This document shows positions 1 through 10,152 of a stretch of 23,841 nucleotides of DNA, piece after piece. A model generated the notes under the pieces. The model was not told the DNA's origin. It did not search any database and saw only the letters and a program-made list of their open reading frames with translations. The translations under genes were made by a program, and so were the position numbers. The DNA is from an uncultured Collinsella sp. (GTDB lineage Bacteria; Actinomycetota; Coriobacteriia; Coriobacteriales; Coriobacteriaceae). The stretch is taken from NCBI GenBank assembly GCA_902478875.1, contig CABSMZ010000011.1, positions 1 through 23,841 of the forward strand, given 5' to 3'. The stretch's first letter is position 1; the number at the start of each line of letters is the position of its first letter.

Positions 1-505
1 CGCCCATACCATGAGCAAGCTGAGACAAATGATCGATAAAGCCGCAATCCACGCCCGCGAGTGGCACATGCTGGTCGGACCTGCCGGCGATAAAAGACAG
101 CCCCATGTCGCGAGCCAGCAGCTGGAACGCCACCTCGCCTTTGACGGGAAGCACCGTACCGTCCAAGCCGAGCTCGCCGGCGATAAGGCAGCGATCGAGG
201 TTGTCACGGGGAATCTGCCCATCGGCCGCTAGAACCGCGATGGCGATGGGCAGGTCAAAGCCGCTACCGGTCTTGCGGATATCGCCGGGTGCCAGGTTAA
301 CGGTAATGCCCGAGCGCGGGATCTCGAACCCGGCGGAGCGCATCGCGCAGCGAATACGACCGCGTGACTCCATCACCTCCATACTCGGGATGCCGAGCAT
401 CTGGATGCCCGGGATGCCACCGGCAAGCGAGACCTCAACCGTGACGTGAATCGCCTCGACGCCGCGGATGCAGGCCGCGTGAACGGCAAACGTCTCGAAC
501 GCCAT
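1..505 (-). CDS. comM: YifB/ComM-family Mg-chelatase-like AAA ATPase, N-terminal part
   Basis: Only the first 168 codons are in the window; the gene runs off the left edge. The protein begins MAFETFAVHAACIRGVEA and continues with the family's ChlI-like N-terminal domain (GIPGIQMLGIPS, then SGITVNLAPGDIRKTGSGFDLPIA split over two strands). The ATPase Walker motifs lie outside the window. ComM/YifB proteins are hexameric helicases that promote branch migration during natural transformation in some species; in others the role is unknown. The ATG at 505 overlaps the yraN stop codon by one base (TGATG), so translation is probably coupled. The order rplS-rnhB-yraN-comM is widely conserved and dprA often follows. 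Family assignment is firm; a role in competence here is inference. Confidence 0.93.
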   Translation of the reverse strand, partial: MAFETFAVHAACIRGVEAIHVTVEVSLAGGIPGIQMLGIPSMEVMESRGRIRCAMRSAGFEIPRSGITVNLAPGDIRKTGSGFDLPIAIAVLAADGQIPRDNLDRCLIAGELGLDGTVLPVKGEVAFQLLARDMGLSFIAGRSDQHVPLAGVDCGFIDHLSQLAHGMG

Positions 506-990
506 CACGACACCTGCCAATCGAACGCGTTGTACTGGTGCTCGATCTCGGCGATATGCCCGCCGCGAATGGTGACGCCCACGGCATCGAAGCGAATCGC
601 CTTGAGCGGATAGTGCTCCATGAGATAGCAACTCGCGATGCGGCGGTAGCGGCGTTGCTTTTGGGCGTCCACGGCCTCCTCGGGAAAGACCCGCGTGTTG
701 CAATCCAGTGCGACGCGCCTGGTCTTGACCTCCGCCATAGCCACGACATCGTCGAGCTCATCGAGCAGCACCAGGTCGGCCTCGCCCTCTGAGCATCGAT
801 AGCCTTGTTCCAGCAATGCATAGCCGCGCTCGTTAAAGTAATCGATTGCGATAAGCTCGCCCAGCATGCCCAGCTCGCGGGGACTGAGCCCCTTGATAAA
901 CTCGGGCGTCATCGCCCCGCAGTCGAGCTCGCCGTTTTCCCAACGCTCCTTGAGCTGCTGCGTCTTACTCTTTTTGCTTGCGGCACTCAT
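505..990 (-). CDS. yraN: YraN/UPF0102 family putative endonuclease
   Basis: A 161-residue protein of the UPF0102 family, which has a PD-(D/E)xK nuclease-like fold. Visible active-site pattern: E44 (GELIA), then SEGEADLVLL with E70 and D72, then EVKTR with E87 and K89. The core begins near residue 40; the first ~38 residues are a charged extension absent from the usual ~120-residue proteins. The reading frame stays open further upstream, to about 1080, but the ATG at 990 is preceded by AAAGGAG at good spacing and is chosen as the start. It sits between rnhB and comM, as in many bacteria. A terminator separates it from rnhB, so yraN-comM may need its own promoter in 1000-1085, where I see no convincing -35/-10 pair. 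The biological role of the family is poorly known. Confidence 0.9.
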   Translation of the reverse strand: MSAASKKSKTQQLKERWENGELDCGAMTPEFIKGLSPRELGMLGELIAIDYFNERGYALLEQGYRCSEGEADLVLLDELDDVVAMAEVKTRRVALDCNTRVFPEEAVDAQKQRRYRRIASCYLMEHYPLKAIRFDAVGVTIRGGHIAEIEHQYNAFDWQVS

Positions 991-1088
991 GGGGTCTCCT
1001 TTCCCGCACGCTGCATTGCCCCGATGATGAGGGCACCTTTCATGCGGGTAAGTACCGGAAGCAAACCAAAAGCTGACCAAATGCCGTC

Positions 1089-1129
1089 AAAAAAAGGACC
1101 GTACGCAGCAATGGTGCTGTATACGGCCC
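1089..1129 (-). terminator. Rho-independent terminator after rnhB
   Basis: On the minus strand a stem of about 12 bp (1099-1110 paired with 1115-1126, two internal mismatches, extended by GG/CC outside) with loop CCAT is followed by seven T residues (1095-1089). It lies about 50 nt past the rnhB stop and before yraN. Confidence 0.85.
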
Positions 1130-1179
1130 GCTACCAGCAGGTTTATAAAACCCCAGAGGTCCCTGTCTCCACAATTAGC

Positions 1180-1968
1180 CTAGAAAAGGCGCTCAGTCTG
1201 CAGAAAGTTTCCGCAAAAGCTCACGCGGTGCAGTGGACAAAGTCCATGTTTGCGAATGGCCTCGATGTGCTCGGGGCTCGCATAGCCCTTCGACTCGGCC
1301 AGATGGTACTCGGGATACTCGGCGTCGTACTCGACCATCATCTCGTCACGCGTGACCTTGGCCATGATGGACGCCGCGGCGATGCAGGCGATCTTGGCAT
1401 CGCCCTTCACCACATCGCGCTCGTTGGGAACGGCACCCAGGGGGTTGCCATCCATGAGCACACAGTCGGGTTCAAGCCCCGTATCGGCCACGGCACCCGC
1501 AACGGCGGTACGGATAGCGCGGGCCATACCCATCTCATCGATATCCTTAGGCGCGATATGGCAAAAACCGATCGCCGTCGCCACCTCGGCAATCTTCACT
1601 GAGAGCAACTCGCGGCGCGCGGGCGTGAGCTTTTTGGAATCGTTGATACCCCAGACGCGCGGCTCCATAGGAAGACAGACGGCGCACACTGTCAAAGGAC
1701 CGGCCACCGATCCGCGACCTACCTCGTCGACACCAACGACCACCCCATCGCCGCCAAGCTCATGCATAAGCTCGTACATGTCATTGACGCGCTCGCGCTC
1801 GGCAAGCTCTTTGGCATGGCGTTTGAGGGCGCGTTCGCAAGCCTTGATCACCTGCTGGCGCGGATCCTCGCGATAATGCTCCACGAGGGCGGGAATCTCC
1901 TCAAACGTAGCGCTCGCCAGCTCGCCAGCAACTTGCGATGCCGAAACCGAGCTCGTCATATTGGCCAT
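1180..1968 (-). CDS. rnhB: Ribonuclease HII
   Basis: A 262-residue type 2 RNase H that cleaves RNA in RNA/DNA hybrids and removes single ribonucleotides from DNA. Motifs: GVDEVGRGSVAGPL with catalytic D81-E82, NDSKKLTPARR, LMDGNP with D173, and KGDAKIACIAAASIMAKVTRD (split here: D190 within it). These fit the DEDD metal site of the family. About 75 residues precede the catalytic domain, including a helical, Arg/Lys/Glu-rich stretch, as in the longer Firmicutes-type RnhB. The ATG at 1968 is chosen because GGAGG lies 7 nt upstream; the ATG at 1986 has no comparable site. The rplS terminator ends only ~30 nt upstream, so expression probably depends on read-through from rplS. Confidence 0.96.
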   Translation of the reverse strand: MANMTSSVSASQVAGELASATFEEIPALVEHYREDPRQQVIKACERALKRHAKELAERERVNDMYELMHELGGDGVVVGVDEVGRGSVAGPLTVCAVCLPMEPRVWGINDSKKLTPARRELLSVKIAEVATAIGFCHIAPKDIDEMGMARAIRTAVAGAVADTGLEPDCVLMDGNPLGAVPNERDVVKGDAKIACIAAASIMAKVTRDEMMVEYDAEYPEYHLAESKGYASPEHIEAIRKHGLCPLHRVSFCGNFLQTERLF

Positions 1969-1980
1969 ACCAGGCCCTCC

Positions 1981-1990
1981 TTGCATGCAA
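1981..1990. repeat. 10-bp perfect palindrome TTGCATGCAA in the rnhB leader
   Basis: A perfect 10-bp palindrome between the rplS terminator U-tract and the rnhB ribosome binding site. It could be chance, an operator, or a small RNA hairpin touching the Shine-Dalgarno region. Confidence 0.4.
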
Positions 1991-1997
1991 ATCAGAT

Positions 1998-2025
1998 AAA
2001 AAGAAGGGCCACCCGAAGGTGACCC
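1998..2025 (-). terminator. Rho-independent terminator after rplS
   Basis: On the minus strand GGGTCACC, loop TTCG, GGTGGCCC (2025-2006; one G-T wobble), followed by TTCTTTTT. This is a textbook UUCG tetraloop terminator, about 37 nt after the rplS stop and just before rnhB. Confidence 0.93.
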
Positions 2026-2061
2026 TTGCGTCCAAACGAGTGGACAGACGCTGCGATCTTC

Positions 2062-2403
2062 TTAGCGCTTCTCGGGAATGCGAGCAGCCTTGCCCACCTT
2101 GTCGCGGAGGTAGTACAGCTTGGCGCGACGGACGCGACCATGACGAACGACCTCGAGCTTGGCGATCTTGGGGCTGTGAAGCGGGAAGGTACGCTCAACA
2201 CCGACACCGAAGGACATCTTGCGGACGGTGAAGGTCTCGCGGGCACCGGCGCCGGCCATGCGGATGACGTCGCCCTGGAAGACCTGGATGCGCTCGCGGT
2301 CGCCTTCCTTAATGCGGTAGTGAACCTTGACGTTGTCGGCGACGCGAACCTGAGGAATGTCCTCGCGGATCTGCTGACGCTCGATTGCGCGGATGTAATC
2401 CAT
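2062..2403 (-). CDS. rplS: 50S ribosomal protein L19
   Basis: A 113-residue protein matching L19 over its full length: MDYIRAIERQQIREDIPQV at the N-terminus, DNVKVHYRIKEGDRERIQVF, and the basic C-terminus RVRRAKLYYLRDKVGKAARI. L19 sits at the 30S/50S interface. The ATG at 2403 is preceded by AAGGA at 7 nt; an in-frame TTG two codons earlier is a poorer fit. It has its own promoter (2473-2500), a leader of about 60 nt with a hairpin, and its own terminator. In most bacteria rplS follows trmD directly; here five genes lie between them. Confidence 0.98.
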   Translation of the reverse strand: MDYIRAIERQQIREDIPQVRVADNVKVHYRIKEGDRERIQVFQGDVIRMAGAGARETFTVRKMSFGVGVERTFPLHSPKIAKLEVVRHGRVRRAKLYYLRDKVGKAARIPEKR

Positions 2404-2427
2404 GTGCAATTCCTTACTCTTCTAGAG

Positions 2428-2451
2428 GTGCCGTACCACCTTGGCCGGCAC
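2428..2451 (-). promoter_or_regulatory. rplS leader hairpin, possible autoregulatory element
   Basis: In the predicted 5' untranslated region the minus strand has GTGCCG and CGGCAC as perfect 6-bp arms around a 12-nt segment that can itself form short pairs (GCC/GGT). It lies 25 nt before the rplS start. L19 leader RNAs are known in Firmicutes; whether this is a counterpart is inference. Confidence 0.45.
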
Positions 2452-2472
2452 GTAGTTGAACAAACGTATTCG

Positions 2473-2500
2473 AGTATACACGCGCGGGTTTCTGCTGCAA
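2473..2500 (-). promoter_or_regulatory. rplS promoter
   Basis: On the minus strand TTGCAG (2500-2495), a 16-bp spacer, then TATACT (2478-2473). This is a good sigma-70-type match. The transcript would start near 2466, about 60 nt before the rplS ATG. Confidence 0.8.
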
Positions 2501-2540
2501 GAACATTTTTTTACGCAGACAAAAAGACAAAACCAGCACA

Positions 2541-2575
2541 TGAATAACCGCCCGTCTCACGAATGAGACGGGCGG
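2541..2575 (-). terminator. Hairpin terminator after ppdK
   Basis: A perfect 12-bp stem (2575-2564 with 2559-2548) and a 4-nt loop, 39 nt past the ppdK stop. The 3' flank on the minus strand is only TTATTC, so the U-tract is weak. It isolates ppdK from the rplS promoter just downstream. Confidence 0.8.
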
Positions 2576-2613
2576 CATGAAGGGGGCTACGCTAGGCGTC
2601 TAAACCCAAAACG

Positions 2614-5364
<2,751 letters not shown>

Positions 5365-5414
5365 GATACTTCCCCTTCCATGCGCTCTCGCGCACGACCG
5401 TGGTAACGAATCGA

Positions 5415-5452
5415 CCCGCCGGATGCGAGCCGTGAGGGAACTATACGGCGGG
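5415..5452 (-). promoter_or_regulatory. Inverted repeat in the ppdK leader
   Basis: Perfect 7-bp arms CCCGCCG and CGGCGGG flank 24 nt, 50-90 nt before the ppdK start. The loop carries TATAGT on the minus strand (5445-5440), which resembles a -10 box but has no good -35 partner. It may be a leader RNA hairpin or a DNA operator. Confidence 0.45.
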
Positions 5453-5486
5453 TTTTGGGCAGGCTTGAGCAGAGGGTGCGCGGTTT

Positions 5487-5525
5487 GGTAAACGTGCTAA
5501 AACTGGCGGTAAACGGTAGGTAAAG
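5487..5525. repeat. Three GGTAAA direct repeats in the ppdK control region
   Basis: GGTAAAC at 5487-5493, GGTAAAC at 5508-5514 and GGTAAAG at 5519-5525 (plus strand). Spacings of 21 and 11 bp place all copies on the same face of the helix. They lie just downstream of the predicted ppdK transcription start. The last copy also forms an inverted pair, GGTAA/TTACC, ending near 5534. Likely a regulator-binding site; no regulator is identified. Confidence 0.5.
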
Positions 5526-5539
5526 GTGGTTACCTTATG

Positions 5540-5570
5540 AAGATACCACTGCAATAAAAAAGCAGGTCAA
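5540..5570 (-). promoter_or_regulatory. Probable ppdK promoter
   Basis: On the minus strand TTGACC (5570-5565) and TATCTT (5545-5540) with a 19-bp spacer that includes a T-run. The long spacer suggests a regulated promoter. The leader to ppdK would be about 170 nt. Confidence 0.5.
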
Positions 5571-5614
5571 GTGCGATATTTTTGCTAAATCGCTTTATCA
5601 AAATGCTACTACTA

Positions 5615-6481
5615 TTAGGTGCGGCGGGCGGCGCGGCGGGCGCGGGCTTCTTGGATTTCCTCCAAGTGGCTGATGATCTCGGCAGCGCTCTCCTCGATAG
5701 CCTTGCCGTCGGTACGCACCACAAAGCAGCCTAGCCGCTTCATGAGGGCACGAGCTTCCTCAAGCTCGCTGTGCACACTCTCGGGCTCGGCATAGGAGCC
5801 GGCAACGGCACGAGCGTAGTCATCGCCCAAGCGGCTATCGCGAATTTCGGAAATCACATCGACGGTCGAAATTAGGCCGAACAGGCGCATCGGGTCAACC
5901 TCGTAAATCGACTTGGGCGGCTCCATGCCATGGGCCAAAGGAACATTGGCGACCTTGTAACCCTGATAGGCCAAATACATCGACAGCGGCGTCTTGGACG
6001 TGCGGGATACGCCCAGCAGCACGATATCGGCTCCCGAAAGGTCGTCGCAGCCGCGTCCATCATCGTGCTCAACGAAATATTCCATGGCCTCGATACGATG
6101 GAAATAGCGGTCATCGGTCCTGTGAATCACGCCCGCGACGCCTTTGGGCGGCACACCGATGAGCGACGATAGCACGGCGAGCGTCGGACCGATCAGGTCG
6201 ACCGAACGGATATGCAGCATGCCCAGGTAATCGAGCACACGGGCGCGAAGCGCCGGATCGACAATGGTGTGGAACACGGCAATATCGCGATGATCGGCAT
6301 CGACGCGCGGACCCACAAACGACTTGACCTGCTCCACCGAGTTCACCTTGGGCAGGCGCAAGAGACGAAAAGCCCCTTCATCAAATTGCCCGGACGCCGC
6401 AAGCACCACCTCACAAGCGGTATCACCGAGCGAGTCGGAGATAACGATAACGGTGGGACGAGCGGTGACCGGGCAATCCAT
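5615..6481 (-). CDS. ppsR: PPDK regulatory protein (bifunctional kinase/pyrophosphorylase, DUF299)
   Basis: A 288-residue member of the DUF299/PDRP family. These enzymes inactivate PPDK by ADP-dependent phosphorylation of a Thr next to the catalytic His and reactivate it by Pi-dependent removal of that phosphate, producing PPi. Key features: VIVISDSLGDTA at the N-terminus (11-22), HRTDDRYFHRIEAMEYFVEHDDG (split: H120 to G142), and the P-loop GVSRTSKTPLSMYLA (157-171). The C-terminal ~20 residues are Arg-rich. The ATG at 6481 follows AAAGGAG at 6 nt. It lies 34 nt after glyS, with a small hairpin (TGCGC/GCGCA) in the gap, and upstream of its presumed target ppdK. A family sister acts on PEP synthase, but the neighbour here is PPDK, which makes PPDK the likely substrate. 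Confidence 0.95.
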   Translation of the reverse strand: MDCPVTARPTVIVISDSLGDTACEVVLAASGQFDEGAFRLLRLPKVNSVEQVKSFVGPRVDADHRDIAVFHTIVDPALRARVLDYLGMLHIRSVDLIGPTLAVLSSLIGVPPKGVAGVIHRTDDRYFHRIEAMEYFVEHDDGRGCDDLSGADIVLLGVSRTSKTPLSMYLAYQGYKVANVPLAHGMEPPKSIYEVDPMRLFGLISTVDVISEIRDSRLGDDYARAVAGSYAEPESVHSELEEARALMKRLGCFVVRTDGKAIEESAAEIISHLEEIQEARARRAARRT

Positions 6482-6515
6482 GCGGGGCTCCTTTTGCGCT
6501 TATGCGCAGGCTGGC

Positions 6516-8612
6516 TTACTTTTTGCGAGCAAGCTCACCGATGTTTGCGATGCCGGAGAAAACGGCCTCGAAGCGGTTGAGCAGCTTAAGGCGATTATCG
6601 CGAAGCTGCTCGTCCTTGTCCATGACCATGACCTCGTCGAAGAAGCGGTCGATGGGGGCGCGCAGGGCGGCAAGGGCGGCAAATGCGGCCGGGTAATCCT
6701 CGGCAGCAAGGGCGGCGTCGACAGCGGTCTGAGCAGCCTCGGAGGCATCGGCAAGCGCGAGCTCGACCTCGCCCATCAGGGCGCGGTCGTACTCCGCGCC
6801 CAGCTCGGGCTTGGAGATGTGCGCGGCGCGGGCATAGGCGGTCGCCAGGTTATCGAACGTCTCAGCGTCGTTCTTGCGGGCCTCGTCGAGGGCGGCGCAG
6901 CGGGCGAAGAAGACGGACGGGGCGATGATGTGCACCGCGGAGACGGCGGCAACGGTATCGGCCGGGATCTTTTCGTCGCGGGCCATGCTCACCAGACGAC
7001 CGTGGAAGAAGTCGCGAACCTGCTGAGCGACCTCGGCGGCGTCGAACTCGATACCCTGCTCGCTATAGAGCTCAAGGGCAAAGTCGATAAGCGACGTGGG
7101 ATCGATCGGCAGACGGTCGCGCAGGATGTTGATGATGCCGATGGCGGCGCGACGCAGCGCGTAGGGGTCGGAGGAGCCGGTCGGGGGCTCGCCGATGGCA
7201 AAAATACCGGCGATGGTATCGAGCTTGTCGGCGCAGGCCACGATGCAGCCAGCGGTGCCCTCGGGCAACTCGTCACCGGCAAAGCGGGGACGATAGTGAT
7301 CGCGGATGGCGTGGGCGACCTCGTCGTTCTCCCCCATCGCGCAGGCGTAGTAACCGCCCATCACGCCCTGCTGGCTCGTGAACTCGACGACGGCGTTGGA
7401 TACCAGGTCAGCCTTGCACAGGTGCGCGGCGCGAGCAGCGTCAGCGGCAAGATGAGCGCCCAGATGAGCCTCGCGGGCAATAGCGAGCGCGAGCTGCTCG
7501 ATGCGCTCGGACTTGGCGAGCACGCTACCGAGCTTCTCCTGGAAGGCAACCTTGGCCAGACGCTCACGGAACTCGTCGAGGGAAATCTTCAGGTCCTCCT
7601 CGTAGAAGAACTTGGCGTCGTCCAGACGGGCGCGCACGACGCGCTCGTTGCCGTCGATCACGCGCTCGGCGTTCTCGGGCTTGCTGTTGGAGACGACCAC
7701 GAACTCACGCGTGAGCTTGCCTTCGCCGTCATAGATCGGGAAGTAGCGCTGGTTGGTGAGCATGGACTCGCAGATAATCTCGTGCGGGACCTTGAGGAAC
7801 TCCTCATCGAAGGTACCGACGAGCACCGTCGGCCACTCGCAGAGGTTGATGACCTCCTCGAAGACCTTCTTGGGCGTGTCGACATGACAGCCGGGGCGAG
7901 CGGCCTCGACCTCGGCGATACCGGCAAGGATGGCCTCACGACGGCGCTCGGCAGAAAGCACGCCGGCGTCCTCGAGCACCTGCTCGTAGACGGCGGGGCT
8001 GGCAACCACATGGTCACCAGGGCCAAGTACGCGATGACCACGCGTGGTGTTGCCACTCGTCACGTCGGCAAACGACACGGGCACAATATCCTCGCCCAAA
8101 AGGCAGCAGATCCAACGGACCGGACGCACGAACGTAGCATGCTCGTGACCCCAGCGCTGGGAGCGGTAGTTGGGCCACTGCAGGCCGGCGATGGTCTTCT
8201 CGCACAGGGCCGTCAGGATCGGGGTAGCCGGTGCGGAGGGAATGTTCTTCTCGGCGAACACATACTCGCGACCGTCAGTGTCCTCGCGACGGACCAGGTC
8301 CTCGGCAGCCACACCGCACTTGCGGGCGAAGCCCTGGGCGGCCTTGGTGGCGTTACCGTCAGCGTCGAAGGCAATGTTGGCCGCGGGGCCACGCTTGACC
8401 TCGTGAACCTCATCGGTCGCGGTGGCGACGTTAGCCACGAGTGCAGCCAGGCGACGCGGGCTCGAGATCACGCGGACCTCGCCGTGGGCCAAACCGGCCT
8501 CGTCGAGACCCTTGGCGATCATGGTGCCAAGCTGCTTGACGGCATTGTTCAGCGGTGCAGAGGGCATTTCCTCCGTACCGATCTCAAACAGGAAATCCTT
8601 AGCGTCTGCCAT
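6516..8612 (-). CDS. glyS: Glycyl-tRNA synthetase, beta subunit
   Basis: A 698-residue beta chain of the alpha2beta2 bacterial GlyRS; family members are about 690 residues. It begins MADAKDFLFEIGTEEMPSA, the standard FEIGTEE(L/M)P signature, and contains PVRWICCLLG, a long tRNA-binding middle region, SSDPYALRRAA near residues 475-485 and a C-terminal DALR-type helical anticodon-binding domain. It binds tRNA(Gly) and is needed together with GlyQ for charging. It starts only 3 nt after the glyQ stop, so the two are probably translationally coupled and made in equal amounts. ppsR follows in the same operon. Confidence 0.98.
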   Translation of the reverse strand: MADAKDFLFEIGTEEMPSAPLNNAVKQLGTMIAKGLDEAGLAHGEVRVISSPRRLAALVANVATATDEVHEVKRGPAANIAFDADGNATKAAQGFARKCGVAAEDLVRREDTDGREYVFAEKNIPSAPATPILTALCEKTIAGLQWPNYRSQRWGHEHATFVRPVRWICCLLGEDIVPVSFADVTSGNTTRGHRVLGPGDHVVASPAVYEQVLEDAGVLSAERRREAILAGIAEVEAARPGCHVDTPKKVFEEVINLCEWPTVLVGTFDEEFLKVPHEIICESMLTNQRYFPIYDGEGKLTREFVVVSNSKPENAERVIDGNERVVRARLDDAKFFYEEDLKISLDEFRERLAKVAFQEKLGSVLAKSERIEQLALAIAREAHLGAHLAADAARAAHLCKADLVSNAVVEFTSQQGVMGGYYACAMGENDEVAHAIRDHYRPRFAGDELPEGTAGCIVACADKLDTIAGIFAIGEPPTGSSDPYALRRAAIGIINILRDRLPIDPTSLIDFALELYSEQGIEFDAAEVAQQVRDFFHGRLVSMARDEKIPADTVAAVSAVHIIAPSVFFARCAALDEARKNDAETFDNLATAYARAAHISKPELGAEYDRALMGEVELALADASEAAQTAVDAALAAEDYPAAFAALAALRAPIDRFFDEVMVMDKDEQLRDNRLKLLNRFEAVFSGIANIGELARKK

Positions 8613-8615
8613 GGC

Positions 8616-9527
8616 TTACGCCACCTCGCCTTCCTGGTCGGCATTCTCGTTGACTCCGGCGACCTCGGCCATGTAGGCCTCGCAGCACGCCTTGGCGACG
8701 GCGCGGACGCGCAGGATGTAGTTGGCACGCTCGACTGCGGACAGAGCGCCGCGGGCATCGAGCAGGTTGAAAGCGTGGCTGCACTTCATGACGCAGTCAT
8801 ATGCCGGCAGCGGCAGCTTGCGCTCCAGACAGGAATGGCACTCGGCCTCGTAGTCGTCAAACTTCTGACGCATCATCTCGACGTTGGCGACCTCAAAGTT
8901 GTAGGCACTGAACTCTCGCTCGTTCTCGAGGAACACGTCGCCATAGGTCATGGGCGTGCCGTCGGGCAGGTAGCTCCACACCAGGTCGTAGACCGAGTTG
9001 ACGCCCTGGGCGTACATGGCGATACGCTCCAGGCCATAGGTGATCTCGACGGGCACGGGGTCGACCTCGATGCCGCCCACCTGCTGGAAGTACGTAAACT
9101 GCGTGACCTCCATGCCATTGAGCCAGACCTCCCAGCCAAGGCCCCAGGCGCCAAGGGTCGGGCTCTCCCAGTCATCCTCGACAAAGCGGACGTCATGGTC
9201 GTTGGGATCCAGACCGATAGCGGCAAGAGACCCCAGGTAGAGCTCCTGGGCGTTAACCGGCGAGGGCTTGATGAGCACCTGGAACTGATAGTAGTGCTGC
9301 ATGCGGTTGGGGTTCTCGCCGTAGCGGCCGTCGGCGGGACGGCGGCAGGGCTGCGCATAGCAGGTGCGCCACTCGGCGGGACCGAGCGAGCGCAGCGTGG
9401 TCGCGGTATGGAAGGTACCGGCACCGACCTCGGAGTCATAGGGCTGCATAATGACGCAGCCCTGCTCGCCCCAGTACTGCTGGAGGCGCAGGATGATGTC
9501 TTGGAAGGAAAGCGATGAAGCGTTCAT
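8616..9527 (-). CDS. glyQ: Glycyl-tRNA synthetase, alpha subunit
   Basis: A 303-residue class II aminoacyl-tRNA synthetase catalytic subunit that makes glycyl-adenylate. Motifs are near identical to the family: LSFQDIILRLQQYWGEQGC, CRRPADGRYGENPNR, EDDWESPTLGAWGLGWEVW and QQVGGIEVDPVPVEITYGLE. The C-terminus carries a short acidic tail. The ATG at 9527 has GAGGGG about 11 nt upstream and AGAGG nearly touching it, so initiation may be inefficient. The gene follows lepB after 59 nt; this gap is too short for a glycine T-box and I see none. Many Actinobacteria have a single-chain GlyRS instead, so the two-subunit form is informative about the lineage. Confidence 0.98.
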   Translation of the reverse strand: MNASSLSFQDIILRLQQYWGEQGCVIMQPYDSEVGAGTFHTATTLRSLGPAEWRTCYAQPCRRPADGRYGENPNRMQHYYQFQVLIKPSPVNAQELYLGSLAAIGLDPNDHDVRFVEDDWESPTLGAWGLGWEVWLNGMEVTQFTYFQQVGGIEVDPVPVEITYGLERIAMYAQGVNSVYDLVWSYLPDGTPMTYGDVFLENEREFSAYNFEVANVEMMRQKFDDYEAECHSCLERKLPLPAYDCVMKCSHAFNLLDARGALSAVERANYILRVRAVAKACCEAYMAEVAGVNENADQEGEVA

Positions 9528-9573
9528 GCCTCTAATATCCCCTCGTCGAAACGATTACACGGTTAGGTACTGT

Positions 9574-9579
9574 ACTATA
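9574..9579 (-). promoter_or_regulatory. Possible -10 box before glyQ
   Basis: TATAGT on the minus strand in the lepB-glyQ gap, 47 nt before the glyQ ATG. No -35 element is recognisable at 16-18 bp, so this is tentative; glyQ may simply be read from upstream. Confidence 0.25.
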
Positions 9580-9586
9580 GCGGTTT

Positions 9587-10150
9587 TTAGTCGATAGCGC
9601 CGATGCGGTTGAGCGGCCAGTAGCGCACAAGCGCCACAGCGATCAAATCAGAGCGATCGACGGGACCAAAGTAGCGTGAGTCGGCAGAGTTTTCGCGGTT
9701 GTCGCCCATCACCCACACGCACCCGTCGGGAACGGTGTAGGGATAGCTTACCTGAGCACCGGGCGCTTGGACCGAAAGTGGCCAGCTCATGCCCGTCGTA
9801 TAGTCCTCGTCGAGCGCTTGGCCGTCAACGACCACCTTGCCATCCTGCAGGTCGACCGTCTGGCCGGCCGTGGCAATAACACGCTTGACAAGAACATCAT
9901 GCTCGGAGGTGCCATCGGGGTTGTGAAACACCACGATATCGCCCTGCTTGACGGGCTGACCGAGCTCGAGGCTCACCTTTTGTGCCAGGATCTGGTCGCC
10001 AATCTCGATCGTGGACTCCATGGAGCCGGTGGGCACCACAAAGGGCTCGACCACAAACGAGCGAATCAAGAAGGTGGCGACCAGTGCGATCGCGATGACC
10101 GCGATCCACTCAAAAGCGCCCCTCAACGCGGAATGCTGCGATGGAACCAT
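9587..10150 (-). CDS. lepB: Signal peptidase I
   Basis: A 187-residue type I signal peptidase that removes signal peptides at the outer face of the membrane. One N-terminal membrane segment (about residues 13-31, WIAVIAIALVATFLIRSF) is followed by box B PTGSMEST with nucleophile S43, box D VLVKRVIATAGQTV with general base K89, and box E MGDNRENSADSRYFGPV. Length and single anchor fit the short Gram-positive type. The start is ATG at 10150, with AGGAG 5 nt upstream and 2 nt between it and the trmD stop; a GTG at 10156 overlapping trmD is a less likely start. In Actinobacteria lepB usually follows rplS; here it follows trmD. Confidence 0.97.
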   Translation of the reverse strand: MVPSQHSALRGAFEWIAVIAIALVATFLIRSFVVEPFVVPTGSMESTIEIGDQILAQKVSLELGQPVKQGDIVVFHNPDGTSEHDVLVKRVIATAGQTVDLQDGKVVVDGQALDEDYTTGMSWPLSVQAPGAQVSYPYTVPDGCVWVMGDNRENSADSRYFGPVDRSDLIAVALVRYWPLNRIGAID

Positions 10151-10152
10151 TC

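Noticed and set aside
991..1080. Extended N-terminus of YraN starting upstream at about 1080.
   Set aside because: The extra residues do not resemble the family, and the internal ATG at 990 has a strong AAAGGAG site.
6324..9518. Open reading frame of over 1000 codons on the plus strand opposite glyS and glyQ.
   Set aside because: It is antisense to two perfectly conserved genes whose frames are aligned, so codon bias in GC-rich DNA keeps the opposite frame open. The protein is low-complexity (Gly, Leu, Asp, Val) and shows no domain.
9528..9586. Glycine T-box or riboswitch before glyQ.
   Set aside because: The gap is only 59 nt and contains no T-box sequence or specifier hairpin.
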